Source of the DNA: Streptomyces ambofaciens ATCC 23877
GTDB taxonomy: Bacteria > Actinomycetota > Actinomycetes > Streptomycetales > Streptomycetaceae
Length of the DNA: 64,000 nt
Assembly (NCBI RefSeq): GCF_001267885.1
Contig: NZ_CP012382.1
Coordinates: 868,001 to 932,000, forward strand
Reading direction: 5' to 3'
Shown here: positions 17,169-25,330 of the stretch, piece after piece
How the letters are laid out: each line of letters opens with the position of its first letter
Numbering within the stretch: position 1 is the stretch's first letter
Position numbers and translations under genes: made by a program
The notes under the pieces: generated by a model
What the model was told of the DNA's origin: nothing
The model's database searches: none
Seen by the model: only the letters and a program-made list of their open reading frames with translations

Positions 17169-17384
17169 ATGACGGATGTTGTGGACGCGGATGAACTGCT
17201 GCGCCGGATGCACCGGGCGCGGGCCTGCGCGCTGGAGCAGGAGCGGACCTGGCGAGGGCGGAGGGACGAGCTGCGGACTACCGACCCGGAGGGCTCCCGG
17301 GAGGCCGCCACGCGGTCGCTGGCCTACGAGGCCGTCCTGCGGGTGCTGGACGAGGTGCTGACGCCGGGCAGGAACACAGGGTGA
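17169..17384 (+). CDS. Small conserved hypothetical protein
   Basis: 71 aa, helical and charged, with a GGAAGG site 3 nt before the ATG. It is rich in Arg, Glu and Ala with no membrane segment, and its C-terminal half (SLAYEAVLRVLDEVL) looks amphipathic. I do not recognise a family. It is divergent from the anti-sigma gene and 50 bp upstream of the decarboxylase gene. GGGTAA lies just before the ribosome binding site, but no matching -35 was found. Confidence 0.65.
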   Translation: MTDVVDADELLRRMHRARACALEQERTWRGRRDELRTTDPEGSREAATRSLAYEAVLRVLDEVLTPGRNTG

Positions 17385-17434
17385 CGAGCCCACGGGGCTG
17401 ATTGACCGGGTGGGCACCGGGAAACCGGACCGGC

Positions 17435-18913
17435 ATGACAGCCGACCACACCCGAGCACCCGTTCTCGAAGCCCTCGTCGACTACCGCCGCGAGGGACGG
17501 CTGTCGTTCACGCCGCCGGGGCACAAGCAGGCGTGGGGGGCCGACCCCGCGGTGCGCGAGGTGCTGGGCGACGCCGTCTTCTACGGTGACGTCCTGGCGA
17601 TCGGCGGACTGGACGACCGGCTGACCCGGGGGCGGGTGCTGCAACGCGCCCAGGACCTGATGGCCGATGCCGTGCACGCGGACCACACGTTCTTCACGAC
17701 GTGCGGGAGTTCCCTCTCGGTGAAGGCGGCGATGCTGGCGGTCGCGGGGCCGCACGAGAAGCTGCTGATCGGCCGGGACGCCCACAAGTCCGTCGTCTCG
17801 GGGCTGATCCTCTCCGGCATCGAGCCGGTGTGGGTGGAGCCGCGCTGGGACGCCGAGCGGCACCTGGCGCATCCGCCGTCCGCCGAGGAGTTCGAGGAGG
17901 CCTTCGCCGCACACCCGGACGCCAAGGGTGCCCTGATCACCAGCCCGACGCCGTACGGCGCGGGTGCCGACCTGCGGGCCGTCGCGGAGGTCTGCCACCG
18001 GCGTTCGGCGCCGCTGATCGTCGACGAGGCCTGGGGTGCGCATCTGCCCTTCCATCCCGGCCTGCCCTCCTGGGCGATGGACGCGGGCGCCGACATCTGT
18101 GTGACCAGCATTCACAAGATGGGCAGCGGCCTGGAGCAGGGTTCCGTGTTCCATCTGCGCGGTGACCTGGTCCCGCCGGAGCTGCTGGGCATGCGGGCGG
18201 ATCTGCTGAGCACCACCAGCCCCTCCGCGCTCATCTTCGCCGGACTGGACGGCTGGCGCCGGCAGATGGTGCTGCACGGGGAGGAGCTGATGGGCGGGGC
18301 GCTGAAGCTGGCCGCCGAGGTGCGCTCGGCCGTCGAGGAGATCGACGGCATGCACGTCAACGACCGGGACGACTTCTGCGCGCCCGGGATGGCCCACGAC
18401 TTCGATCCCCTGCCCGTCGTCATCGACCTCCAGGGACTGGGCATCTCCGGTTACCAGGCGGCGGACTGGCTGCGCGAGCACCGGAGTGTCGTCGCGCACC
18501 TCACGGACCACCGCCGCATCGGCGCGCAGATCACTCACGGGGACGACCGGCAGACCGCCGGGGAACTGCTGACCGCGCTGAAGGATCTCGCGAACGCCGC
18601 CCCGGATCTCGCTCCCGCTCCGCGCGTGGAGGTGCCGCCGCCGTCCGAGCTGCGGATGCCGCAGGTGCTGCTGCCCCGGGACGCGTTCTTCGGGCCCACC
18701 GAGGACGTGCCGCTCGACCGGGCCGCCGGTCGTGTCGCGGCGGAGATGATCACGCCGTATCCGCCCGGCATCCCGGCCGTCCTGCCCGGCGAGCGGCTGG
18801 CCGAGCCGGTCCTGCGGTATCTGCGCAGCGGCCTGGAGGCGGGGATGTTCCTCCCGGACCCGAGTGATCCGGCGCTGGAGACGGTGCGGGTCGTCGCCGA
18901 GAACGGCGGCTGA
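17435..18913 (+). CDS. Orn/Lys/Arg decarboxylase (fold type I, PLP)
   Basis: 492 aa. ATG 17435 is chosen; the ribosome binding site is weak. The protein starts with a long N-terminal helix region and the conserved TPPGHK. PLP contacts include Ser/Thr in TTCGSSLSVKAA, Asp in LIVDEAWGAHLP and the Schiff-base Lys K228 in TSIHKMGSG. The C-terminal part has YPPGIPAVLPGE, typical of the family. This short form resembles Bacillus SpeA/YaaO-type decarboxylases rather than the 700-aa inducible E. coli enzymes. The product would be cadaverine, putrescine or agmatine; the substrate cannot be decided from sequence. Confidence 0.9.
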   Translation: MTADHTRAPVLEALVDYRREGRLSFTPPGHKQAWGADPAVREVLGDAVFYGDVLAIGGLDDRLTRGRVLQRAQDLMADAVHADHTFFTTCGSSLSVKAAMLAVAGPHEKLLIGRDAHKSVVSGLILSGIEPVWVEPRWDAERHLAHPPSAEEFEEAFAAHPDAKGALITSPTPYGAGADLRAVAEVCHRRSAPLIVDEAWGAHLPFHPGLPSWAMDAGADICVTSIHKMGSGLEQGSVFHLRGDLVPPELLGMRADLLSTTSPSALIFAGLDGWRRQMVLHGEELMGGALKLAAEVRSAVEEIDGMHVNDRDDFCAPGMAHDFDPLPVVIDLQGLGISGYQAADWLREHRSVVAHLTDHRRIGAQITHGDDRQTAGELLTALKDLANAAPDLAPAPRVEVPPPSELRMPQVLLPRDAFFGPTEDVPLDRAAGRVAAEMITPYPPGIPAVLPGERLAEPVLRYLRSGLEAGMFLPDPSDPALETVRVVAENGG

Positions 18914-18970
18914 GACCGGGTCCGCCCGGCGGCCCGTGGGGGCGGCCCGTGGGGCGGCCCTTGGGCGGCG

Positions 18971-19007
18971 CGTGAAACAGGTCACGTGGCCGGGTCCCGG
19001 TTTCACG
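18971..19007 (+). promoter_or_regulatory. Crp-like site and inverted repeat
   Basis: GTG-N6-GTCAC at 18972-18985 matches the GTG-N6-GNCAC pattern reported for Streptomyces Crp. CGTGAAAC (18971-18978) is also repeated inverted as GTTTCACG at 19000-19007, overlapping a candidate -35 (TTCACG, 19002-19007) that precedes TAGCGT at 19026-19031. It lies upstream of the likely small RNA and of a cNMP-binding-domain gene. Confidence 0.4.
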
Positions 19008-19037
19008 GAACCCCGGAAGATGGTTTAGCGTTCATCC

Positions 19038-19124
19038 ATACGTGGCGACGGAGTCGACCGAGCGTCCTTCGTACGTACCGCTTACGGCCCTGGCTGGCTT
19101 CCCCCGTCCAGCCAGGGCTTTTTC
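19038..19124 (+). ncRNA. Candidate small RNA or attenuated leader
   Basis: A candidate promoter (TTCACG, 18-bp spacer, TAGCGT) is followed about 90 nt later by a textbook intrinsic terminator, with no open frame between them. The start position is inferred. This could be a free small RNA, or a leader that attenuates the cNMP-binding-domain gene 140 bp downstream. I do not recognise a known RNA family; 6C RNA was considered and the loops do not fit. Confidence 0.4.
19087..19123 (+). terminator. Intrinsic terminator with T-tract
   Basis: The 11-bp perfect stem GCCCTGGCTGG/CCAGCCAGGGC (19087-19097 with 19108-19118) has a 10-nt C-rich loop and is followed by TTTTT (19119-19123). T-tract terminators are rare in this GC-rich window, so it probably ends a discrete transcript. 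Confidence 0.8.
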
Positions 19125-19266
19125 ACGCCCTCGCGTCCCCGTCCCCGGTTCCGGCACGAATCCGTGCGGAATCCGCCGTCCGCCGAGGTGCTCAGGGAGC
19201 CGACAGCGACTGAAATGGGCATAGGGAAAGCCCCGGAACCGAATCGCCGGCGAGGAGCCCCGTGCC

Positions 19267-19722
19267 ATGACCAAAGCGATCAAACTGCTGACCGCCCTCC
19301 CCCAGCCCCAGCGCGGACGGCTTACGGCACTCGCCCGGGAGGTCTCCTTCCCGGAGGACACCCGGATCTTCGAGGCGGGCGGCAGGGCCGACCGGTTCTG
19401 GGTCGTCCGCTCCGGCGCGGTCTCCCTGACCCAGCAGGTCACGTCCGTGCAGCAGGTCACGGTCGCCAGCCTCGGCGCGGGTGACCTGCTCGGCTGGTCC
19501 TGGCTGTTCCCGCCCTACGAGTGGGACTTCGGCGCCGAGGCCTTCAGCCCGGTGCGCGCCTACGAGTTCGACGCTGCCTCGGTGCTCGCCCTGTGCGAGG
19601 AGGACCCGCAACTCGGCATCGTGCTGGTGCGCTCCGTCGCCGAGATCCTCGCGCACCGGCTGGAGACCACCAGGGGCCGGCTGATGGAGCACTACTCCCT
19701 GCACGGGCGGGGCTCCCTGTGA
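19267..19722 (+). CDS. Cyclic nucleotide-binding domain protein (CNBD only)
   Basis: 151 aa, containing only a cNMP-binding beta-roll of the Crp type followed by a helix. There is no helix-turn-helix. The beta-roll pattern is seen in RIFEAGGRADRFWVVRSGAVSL and SLGAGDLLGWSWLF. The phosphate-binding cassette is poorly conserved, so the ligand may not be cAMP. Proteins like this act as stand-alone sensors. It is convergent with the MFS gene. The upstream Crp-like site and small-RNA-like leader suggest complex regulation. Confidence 0.85.
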   Translation: MTKAIKLLTALPQPQRGRLTALAREVSFPEDTRIFEAGGRADRFWVVRSGAVSLTQQVTSVQQVTVASLGAGDLLGWSWLFPPYEWDFGAEAFSPVRAYEFDAASVLALCEEDPQLGIVLVRSVAEILAHRLETTRGRLMEHYSLHGRGSL

Positions 19723-19735
19723 GACGTCCCCGCCC
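19705..19735. terminator. Hairpin between convergent genes
   Basis: GGGCGGGG (19705-19712) pairs with CCCCGCCC (19728-19735) across the stop of the cNMP-binding gene and close to the stop of the convergent MFS gene. It could work in both directions. Confidence 0.4.
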
Positions 19736-19750
19736 CGGGGCCGGCGGCGG

Positions 19751-21061
19751 CTAGACCCGGTAGCGCCGCAGCGCCGGGATCGCGGCGGCGAGAGCCAGCA
19801 TCGCCACGACGACCAGCAGTCCGCCGCCGGCCACCGCCTCCCGCGCGCCGAAGGCGGAGCCCGCCCCGCCGTGCAGGACGTCGGCCAGGCGGGGGCCGCC
19901 CGCCACGACGACGGTGAAGACGCCCTGCATGCGCCCGCGCATCTCGTCGGTCGCGGCGGAGAGCAGGATCGCCCCGCGGAAGACCATGGACACCATGTCC
20001 GCGACTCCGGCCACGACGAGGAAGGCCACCGCGAGCCACAGGCTGGAGCTCAGCCCGAAGCCGGCGATCGCGGCGCCCCAGACCACCACCGCGCCGATCA
20101 CCATCCACCCGTGGCGGCGCGCCCGGGAGAAGGTGCCGGAGAACACCCCGCCGGCCACCGCGCCGATGGGTATCGCCGCGAACAGCAGGCCGAGGGCGAG
20201 CCCTTCGCCGTGCCCGGCGTAGCCTTCGGCGGCGAGCTGCGGGAAGAGGGCGCGGGGCATCCCGAGGACCATGGCGACGATGTCGGCCAGGAAGGACAGC
20301 AGCAGCACCTTGTGCCGCGCGATGTAGCGGAAGCCCGCCACGACCTCGCGCAGGCCCGCGCGCCGGACCGCCGCCCCCGACAGCGGCGGCAGCGCGGGAA
20401 GCCGGTGGACCGCCCAGACGGTGACGCACAGGGCCAGCGCGTCGATCAGATACAGCTCGGCCAGGCCGACGACCGGGATGAGGGCGCCGGCCAGCAGCGG
20501 GCCGACCACCTGGCCGGTCTGCATGACGGTCGAGCCGAGGGCGTTCGCGGCGGCGAGTTCGTCGTCGGGGACGAGCCGGGCGATGGAGGCGTTGCGCGCC
20601 GGGGCGTTCAGGCCCCAGAAGGCCTGCTGGAGCGCGAGCAGCAGCATCAGGGCGGCGACCGACTCCATGCCGGTGACGGCCTGCACCCAGAAGAGCAGCG
20701 AGGTGACGGCGATGCCGATGTTGGTGATCAGCAGCAGCTTGCGGCGGTCCATGGTGTCGGCGACCGCGCCGCCCCACAGCGCGAACACGATCAGCGGCAG
20801 CAGACCGGCGAGGCTCGCGGCGCCGACCCACGCCGAGGAGCCGGTGATGTCGTAGATCTGCTTGGGCACGGCGACGGCGGTGAGCTGGCTGCCGACCGCC
20901 GTGACGATGGTGGAGGACCACAGCCTGCGGTAGGCCGGGCGGCGCAGCGGGCGGGTGTCCATGGCCCAGCGGCGCCATCCGCGCCGTCGGCCCCCCTGCT
21001 GCGGATCGCGGCTCTTCGCCCCGGGTCCGGTGTCGCTCTCACTGGTCTCGCTCGTGTCCAC
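19751..21061 (-). CDS. MFS exporter (EntS/MFS_3-like)
   Basis: 436 aa with a 34-residue polar N-terminal tail and about 12 membrane helices. The signature loop is GGAVADTMDRRKLLL between helices 2 and 3, and the start of the membrane part is RPLRRPAYRRLWSS. This matches the MFS_3 group of drug and siderophore exporters such as EntS. The substrate is unknown. It stands alone, convergent with the cNMP-binding gene and next to the LysE-type exporter. Confidence 0.9.
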   Translation of the reverse strand: MDTSETSESDTGPGAKSRDPQQGGRRRGWRRWAMDTRPLRRPAYRRLWSSTIVTAVGSQLTAVAVPKQIYDITGSSAWVGAASLAGLLPLIVFALWGGAVADTMDRRKLLLITNIGIAVTSLLFWVQAVTGMESVAALMLLLALQQAFWGLNAPARNASIARLVPDDELAAANALGSTVMQTGQVVGPLLAGALIPVVGLAELYLIDALALCVTVWAVHRLPALPPLSGAAVRRAGLREVVAGFRYIARHKVLLLSFLADIVAMVLGMPRALFPQLAAEGYAGHGEGLALGLLFAAIPIGAVAGGVFSGTFSRARRHGWMVIGAVVVWGAAIAGFGLSSSLWLAVAFLVVAGVADMVSMVFRGAILLSAATDEMRGRMQGVFTVVVAGGPRLADVLHGGAGSAFGAREAVAGGGLLVVVAMLALAAAIPALRRYRV

Positions 21062-21160
21062 GCGCTTCCTACGTGCTCATTACATCTTTCGGTTGCGGGC
21101 CTCACTATCCCAGCCCCGCCCCGGCGCCCTGAACCCGCGTGGCCGGTTCGGGTCTCCCGC

Positions 21161-21775
21161 TCAGGCCCCGGCGATGAGGGTGATGCCGAGGACGACCATG
21201 GTCGCGGCGACCAGTCCGTCCAGGACCCGCCAGGCCGCGGGCCTGGCCAGGAAGCGGCCGAGGTAGCGGGCGCCGAATCCGAGCGCGGCGAACCAGCACA
21301 GGCTGGCGGCCGCGGCTCCCACGCCGAAGGACCAGCGCAGTGGGCCCTGGTCGGCGGCGACCGAGCCCAGCAGGAAGACCGTGTCGAGGTAGACGTGCGG
21401 GTTGAGCCAGGTGAGCGCCAGGCAGGTGAGGACGGCCCGGCGGCGCGAGCCCGCGGCGTCTCCCTCCGCCCGCAGCGCGCCCGCCGGCCGGAACACCCGC
21501 CGGGCGGCCAGGGCGCCGTAGCAGAGCAGGAACGCGCCGCCGATCCAGCCGACCGCGGTCAGCGCGCCCGGCCATGCCACCACGACCGCGCCGACCCCGC
21601 CGACCCCGAGGGTGATGAGCAGGGCGTCGGACAGCGCGCAGATGCCGACCACGGCGAGGACCGCGTCGCGGCGGATGCCCTGACGGAGGACGAAGGCGTT
21701 CTGGGCTCCGATGGCGACGATGAGCGAGAGGCCGGTGCCGAAGCCGGCGGCCGCGGCGGTGAGGGCGTTGGTCAT
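21161..21775 (-). CDS. lysE: LysE/ArgO-family basic amino acid exporter
   Basis: 204 aa with six predicted helices. The N-terminus GFGTGLSLIVAIGAQNAFVLRQG and the mid-protein TWLNPHVYLDT are signatures of LysE/ArgO transporters, which export lysine and arginine. It is divergent from a LysR-type regulator of the LysG/ArgP group, the usual arrangement in which the regulator senses the amino acid and activates the exporter. The symbol is by family; lysine versus arginine specificity is not resolved. Confidence 0.92.
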   Translation of the reverse strand: MTNALTAAAAGFGTGLSLIVAIGAQNAFVLRQGIRRDAVLAVVGICALSDALLITLGVGGVGAVVVAWPGALTAVGWIGGAFLLCYGALAARRVFRPAGALRAEGDAAGSRRRAVLTCLALTWLNPHVYLDTVFLLGSVAADQGPLRWSFGVGAAAASLCWFAALGFGARYLGRFLARPAAWRVLDGLVAATMVVLGITLIAGA

Positions 21776-21810
21776 GCTCCCGACGCTAAGCGAGTGATCA
21801 CACGACGTAC

Positions 21811-21838
21811 AGCTAAAGATTCTTACGTAACATTAGCT
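21811..21838. promoter_or_regulatory. Inverted repeat operator between lysE and lysG
   Basis: AGCTAA (21811-21816) and TTAGCT (21833-21838) flank a 16-bp A/T-rich spacer in the 69-bp divergent gap. LysR-type regulators bind dyads in such gaps, so this is the probable LysG site controlling both genes. Confidence 0.55.
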
Positions 21839-21844
21839 GGCGTG

Positions 21845-22774
21845 ATGACATCAGAAGCGGGCGCGGTGGCGGGGGCGGCGGCGTTCGCGGACCTTCCGAT
21901 CGACCAGGTACGCACCCTGCTGGCCGTGGTGGACGAGGGCACCTTCGACGCGGCGGCCGCGGCGCTGCACGTGACACCGTCGGCGGTCAGCCAGCGCGTC
22001 AAGGCACTGGAGCAGCGCACCGGCCGGGTGCTGCTGCTGCGCACCAAACCGGTGCGGCCGACGGACTCCGGCACGGTGCTGGTACGGCTGGCCCGTCAGG
22101 TGGCCAGGCTGGAGCGGGACGCGTACGCCGAACTGGGGCTCAGCGGGGCCGGGGAGCCGACGCGGGTCTCGGTGGCGGTCAACGCCGACTCGCTCGCCAC
22201 CTGGTTCCTGGGCGCGCTCACGCGGATGCCCCGAGACCCGGGGATCTGTTTCGAGCTGCGCCGCGAGGACGAGGACCACACGGCGACCCTGCTGCGCGAG
22301 GGCGTGGTGATGGCCGCGGTGACCTCCTCCGCCGACCCCGTCCCGGGCTGCACGGTCCGGCACCTGGGCCGGATGCGGTACCTCCCCTGCGCCGAACCCG
22401 CCTTCGCGGCGCGGTACTTGGACGGGCCGCTGCACCCGTCGATCGTGGCGGCGCCGGTGGTGGTCTTCGACCGGCGGGACGACTTCCAGGACGGTTTCGC
22501 GCGCCGGCTCGGTCACGGCGGCGCGGGTCCCGCGCGGCACTACGTACCGACCTCGGAGGGGTTCGTCGAGGCGGTCGCCGCCGGCCTGGGCTGGGGCATG
22601 GTGCCCGAACCGCAGGCCGAGCCGCTGCTGCGCGCGGGCCGGCTCGTCGACTTCGCCCCGGACCTGGCGGTGGACATCCCGCTGTACTGGCAGCAGTGGA
22701 AGCTCGACTCCCCGGCGCTGGCCACCGTGGCCGAGGCGGTGGTGTCGGCGGCGGCGCGGGCCCTGCGGACGTAG
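21845..22774 (+). CDS. lysG: LysR-family regulator, LysG/ArgP type
   Basis: 309 aa. ATG 21845 (or GTG 21842) has no ribosome binding site, so the mRNA is probably leaderless. The N-terminal helix-turn-helix contains TFDAAAAALHVTPSAVSQRVKALEQ, and the effector domain includes VSVAVNADSLATWF, typical of ArgP/LysG. The regulator senses lysine or arginine and activates the divergent exporter. A long in-frame upstream extension exists because of codon bias but lies antisense to the MFS and lysE genes and is not coding. Confidence 0.92.
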   Translation: MTSEAGAVAGAAAFADLPIDQVRTLLAVVDEGTFDAAAAALHVTPSAVSQRVKALEQRTGRVLLLRTKPVRPTDSGTVLVRLARQVARLERDAYAELGLSGAGEPTRVSVAVNADSLATWFLGALTRMPRDPGICFELRREDEDHTATLLREGVVMAAVTSSADPVPGCTVRHLGRMRYLPCAEPAFAARYLDGPLHPSIVAAPVVVFDRRDDFQDGFARRLGHGGAGPARHYVPTSEGFVEAVAAGLGWGMVPEPQAEPLLRAGRLVDFAPDLAVDIPLYWQQWKLDSPALATVAEAVVSAAARALRT

Positions 22775-22888
22775 GCGCGCCCCGAGGCGAAAACCACACA
22801 GCCGGTTTCACACCGGTGGCGACCGGTCACCCGCAACGGAGCACACCATTCCCGAAAGCGCGAACGATACCGATCGCAGGTGACTTTG

Positions 22889-23140
22889 ATGGACAACTGG
22901 CGAGAGCACGCCGCGTGCCGCGCGGAGGACCCCGACCTGTTCTTCCCGATCGGCACCACCGGACCGGCCGCGTTGCAGACCGAGCAGGCCAAGACGGTCT
23001 GCCGGGGCTGCCCCGTGCAGGAGCAGTGTCTGCGCTGGGCCCTCGACACAGGTCAGACCATCGGCGTCTGGGGCGGGACCAGCGAACTGGAACGCCGTGC
23101 GCTCAAGCGGCGCGAGGCCGTGCGCAGGCGGTCCGCCTGA
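22889..23140 (+). CDS. WhiB-family Fe-S transcription factor, WblE/WhiB1-like
   Basis: 83 aa. ATG 22889 has AGGTGA 5 nt upstream; the GTG at 22880 overlaps that site. Four Cys ligands (C10, C38, C41, C47; pattern C-X2-C-X5-C for the last three) bind a [4Fe-4S] cluster, and GVWGG is the conserved turn. A basic C-terminus (RRALKRREAVRRR) contacts DNA. It resembles WblE/WhiB1 more than the sporulation proteins WhiB and WhiD, and is probably a paralogue. Family members bind the principal sigma factor and sense NO or O2. Confidence 0.93.
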   Translation: MDNWREHAACRAEDPDLFFPIGTTGPAALQTEQAKTVCRGCPVQEQCLRWALDTGQTIGVWGGTSELERRALKRREAVRRRSA

Positions 23141-23213
23141 CCACGGCGCGGCGCGGTCGCCCCCGGCGGCCGGACGCCGACCCCCGGCAGAACCACCCCC
23201 GGAAGGACCGGCC

Positions 23214-23567
23214 ATGACCGTGCGTGTGCACCGCGTCTACGACCCGCCCGCGCCGGACGACGGCGTACGGGTGCTGGTGGACCGGCTGTGGCCGCGGGGG
23301 GTGGCGAAGGACGCGTCCCAGGTGGACGCGTGGCCCAAGGGCCTGACCCCGTCGACCGAGCTGCGCCGCTGGTACCACGCGGGTGAGGGCCCCTACGAGG
23401 AGTTCGCCGCGCGCTACGAGGCGGAGTTGGCCGCCCCGGAGGCGGCCGAGCTCCTCGACCAGCTGCGGGAGCTGGCCCGCCGGGGGGACGTGACGCTGCT
23501 GACCGCGTCCAAGTCCCCCGGGCGGAGCCACGCTTCCGTGCTGCGCCGCCTCCTCGATCAGGCTTGA
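23214..23567 (+). CDS. DUF488 family protein
   Basis: 117 aa, with ATG 23214 after GGAAGGA. The start VHRVYDPP and the core VRVLVDRLWPRGV are signature motifs, and the C-terminus contains DVTLLTASKSP. DUF488 proteins are small, uncharacterised, and widespread in bacteria. The gene lies 73 bp after the WhiB gene and may be co-transcribed with it. Earlier in-frame start codons extend into the WhiB gene and are rejected. Confidence 0.88.
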   Translation: MTVRVHRVYDPPAPDDGVRVLVDRLWPRGVAKDASQVDAWPKGLTPSTELRRWYHAGEGPYEEFAARYEAELAAPEAAELLDQLRELARRGDVTLLTASKSPGRSHASVLRRLLDQA

Positions 23568-23621
23568 GGAGAGCGTGAGGCGAGCCCGAGGAGGGCAGCC
23601 GGCGAGGCGGGCGTCCGCGGC

Positions 23622-25295
23622 TCAGGCGGTCTGCCGCGCCGCCGCCCGGCCCGCCGCCCGCCCGGAGAAGAGGCAGCCGCCGAGGAAGGTGCCCTCCAGC
23701 GCGTTGTAGCCGTGCACTCCGCCGCCGCCGAAGCCGGCCACCTCACCGGCCGCGTACAGGCCCGCCACCGGGGTGCCGTCGGCGCCCAGGGCGCGGGAGT
23801 CGAGGTCGGTCTGGATGCCGCCGAGGGTCTTACGGGTGAGGATGTGCAGCTTCACGCCGATCAACGGTCCCGCCGACGGGTCGAGGATGCGGTGCGGGGT
23901 GGCCACCCGGCCGAGTCGGTCACCGATGTAGCGGCGGGCGTTGCGGATGCCCTGGACCTGGGCGTCCTTGGCGTACGGATTGGCCATCTGGAGGTCCCGG
24001 GCCTCGATCTGACGCCGGATCGAGGCGGCGTCGAGGAGCGGTTCGTCGGTCAGCCGGTTCATCCTGTCGACCAGTTGCTCCAGGTTCGGCGCGGTCACGA
24101 AGTCGGCGCCCTCGCGCAGGAAGGCGTCCACCGGGCCCGGAGCGCCCTTGCCCAGGACGCGTTCACGCAGGAACCCGGCCCGGTCCTTGGCGGTGATGTC
24201 GGGGTTCTGCTCGGAGCCGGAGAGCGCGAACTCCTTCTCGATGATCTTCTGGGTGAGGATGAACCAGGAGTGGTCGTGCCCCGCGAGACCGTCGGCCGTG
24301 CGCAGGTGCCGCAGGGTGCCGAGGGTGTCGTAGCCGGGCAGGCAGGGCTCGGGCAGGCGGCGGCCGAGGGCGTCGAACCACAGGGAGGACGGCCCGGGCA
24401 GGATGCGGATGCCGTGGCCGGGCCAGATGGGGTCCCAGTTGCGCACGCCCTCGGTGTAGTGCCACATCCGGTCGCGGTTGACCAGGCGGGCGCCCGCCTC
24501 GGCGCTGATGTCGAGCATCCGCCCGTCGACGTAGGCGGGGACCCCGGTGACCATCTCGGCGGGCGGGGTGCCGAGACGCTCGGGCCAGTGGCGGCGGACG
24601 ATGTCGTGGTCGGCGCCGATGCCTCCGGAGGTGACGATCACGGCCTGGGCCGTGAGTTCGAACGCGCCGGTCTCCTCGCGGCTGGAGGCGACACCCCGGG
24701 GTGAGTGGTCCTCGGCGAGGACCGTGCCGCGCACGCCGCACGCGGCGCCGCCCTCGACGATCAGGTGGTCGACGCGGTGTCGGTGGTGGAAGGTGAGCAG
24801 CCCGTCCCGGGCGGCCTGGCGGGCGTGGCCCACGAACGGCTCGACGACGCCCGTGCCGGTGCCCCAGGCGATGTGGAAGCGGGGCACGGAGTTGCCGTGC
24901 CCGCCGGCCCGGAGGTCGCCGCGCTCGGCCCAGCCGACGGTGGGCAGGAAGGTGATGCCGTGCCCGGCCAGCCAGAACCGCTTCTCCCCCGCCGCCCATT
25001 CGACGTACGCCCGGGCCCAGCGCACCGCCCAGGAGTCCTCGTCCTCGGTGCGGTCGAAGGCCGCGCTGCCCTGCCAGTCGTTCCAGGCCAGGTCGAAGGA
25101 GTCCTTGACGCCGAGGCGGCGCTGCTCGGGGGAGTCCACGAGGAAGAGGCCGCCGAAGGACCAGAAGGCCTGTCCGCCGAGGTTGGCGGCGTTCTCCTGG
25201 TCGACGAGGGCGACCCTGCGGCCCCGGCTGGTCAGTTCGTGCGCCGCGACCAGGCCCGCCAGGCCCGCTCCGACCACGATGACGTCGGCATCCAT
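23622..25295 (-). CDS. FAD-binding dehydrogenase (flavoprotein, KsdD/fumarate-reductase-like)
   Basis: 557 aa. ATG 25295 follows GGAAGGGAC with 7-nt spacing. The dinucleotide-binding motif is VVGAGLAGLVAAHEL at residues 7-21, and the C-terminal FAD contact is AGEVAGFGGGGVHG. The middle contains the FAD-binding-2 signatures seen in 3-ketosteroid dehydrogenases and fumarate reductase flavoproteins. The family is often annotated as FAD-binding dehydrogenase, with unknown substrate. A TetR regulator lies 35 bp upstream on the same strand and probably controls it. Confidence 0.88.
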   Translation of the reverse strand: MDADVIVVGAGLAGLVAAHELTSRGRRVALVDQENAANLGGQAFWSFGGLFLVDSPEQRRLGVKDSFDLAWNDWQGSAAFDRTEDEDSWAVRWARAYVEWAAGEKRFWLAGHGITFLPTVGWAERGDLRAGGHGNSVPRFHIAWGTGTGVVEPFVGHARQAARDGLLTFHHRHRVDHLIVEGGAACGVRGTVLAEDHSPRGVASSREETGAFELTAQAVIVTSGGIGADHDIVRRHWPERLGTPPAEMVTGVPAYVDGRMLDISAEAGARLVNRDRMWHYTEGVRNWDPIWPGHGIRILPGPSSLWFDALGRRLPEPCLPGYDTLGTLRHLRTADGLAGHDHSWFILTQKIIEKEFALSGSEQNPDITAKDRAGFLRERVLGKGAPGPVDAFLREGADFVTAPNLEQLVDRMNRLTDEPLLDAASIRRQIEARDLQMANPYAKDAQVQGIRNARRYIGDRLGRVATPHRILDPSAGPLIGVKLHILTRKTLGGIQTDLDSRALGADGTPVAGLYAAGEVAGFGGGGVHGYNALEGTFLGGCLFSGRAAGRAAARQTA

Positions 25296-25330
25296 GGCGA
25301 CCGTCCCTTCCTGTTCCGTGCGATGGGGGT

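Noticed and set aside
19038..19124. 6C RNA
   Set aside because: The hairpin loop has five C in a longer loop and only one strong hairpin is seen; the family needs two C-rich loops.
19871..21844. Long N-terminal extension of the LysR (LysG) gene
   Set aside because: The extension runs antisense to the MFS and LysE genes and is compositionally biased; the LysR fold starts at ATG 21845.
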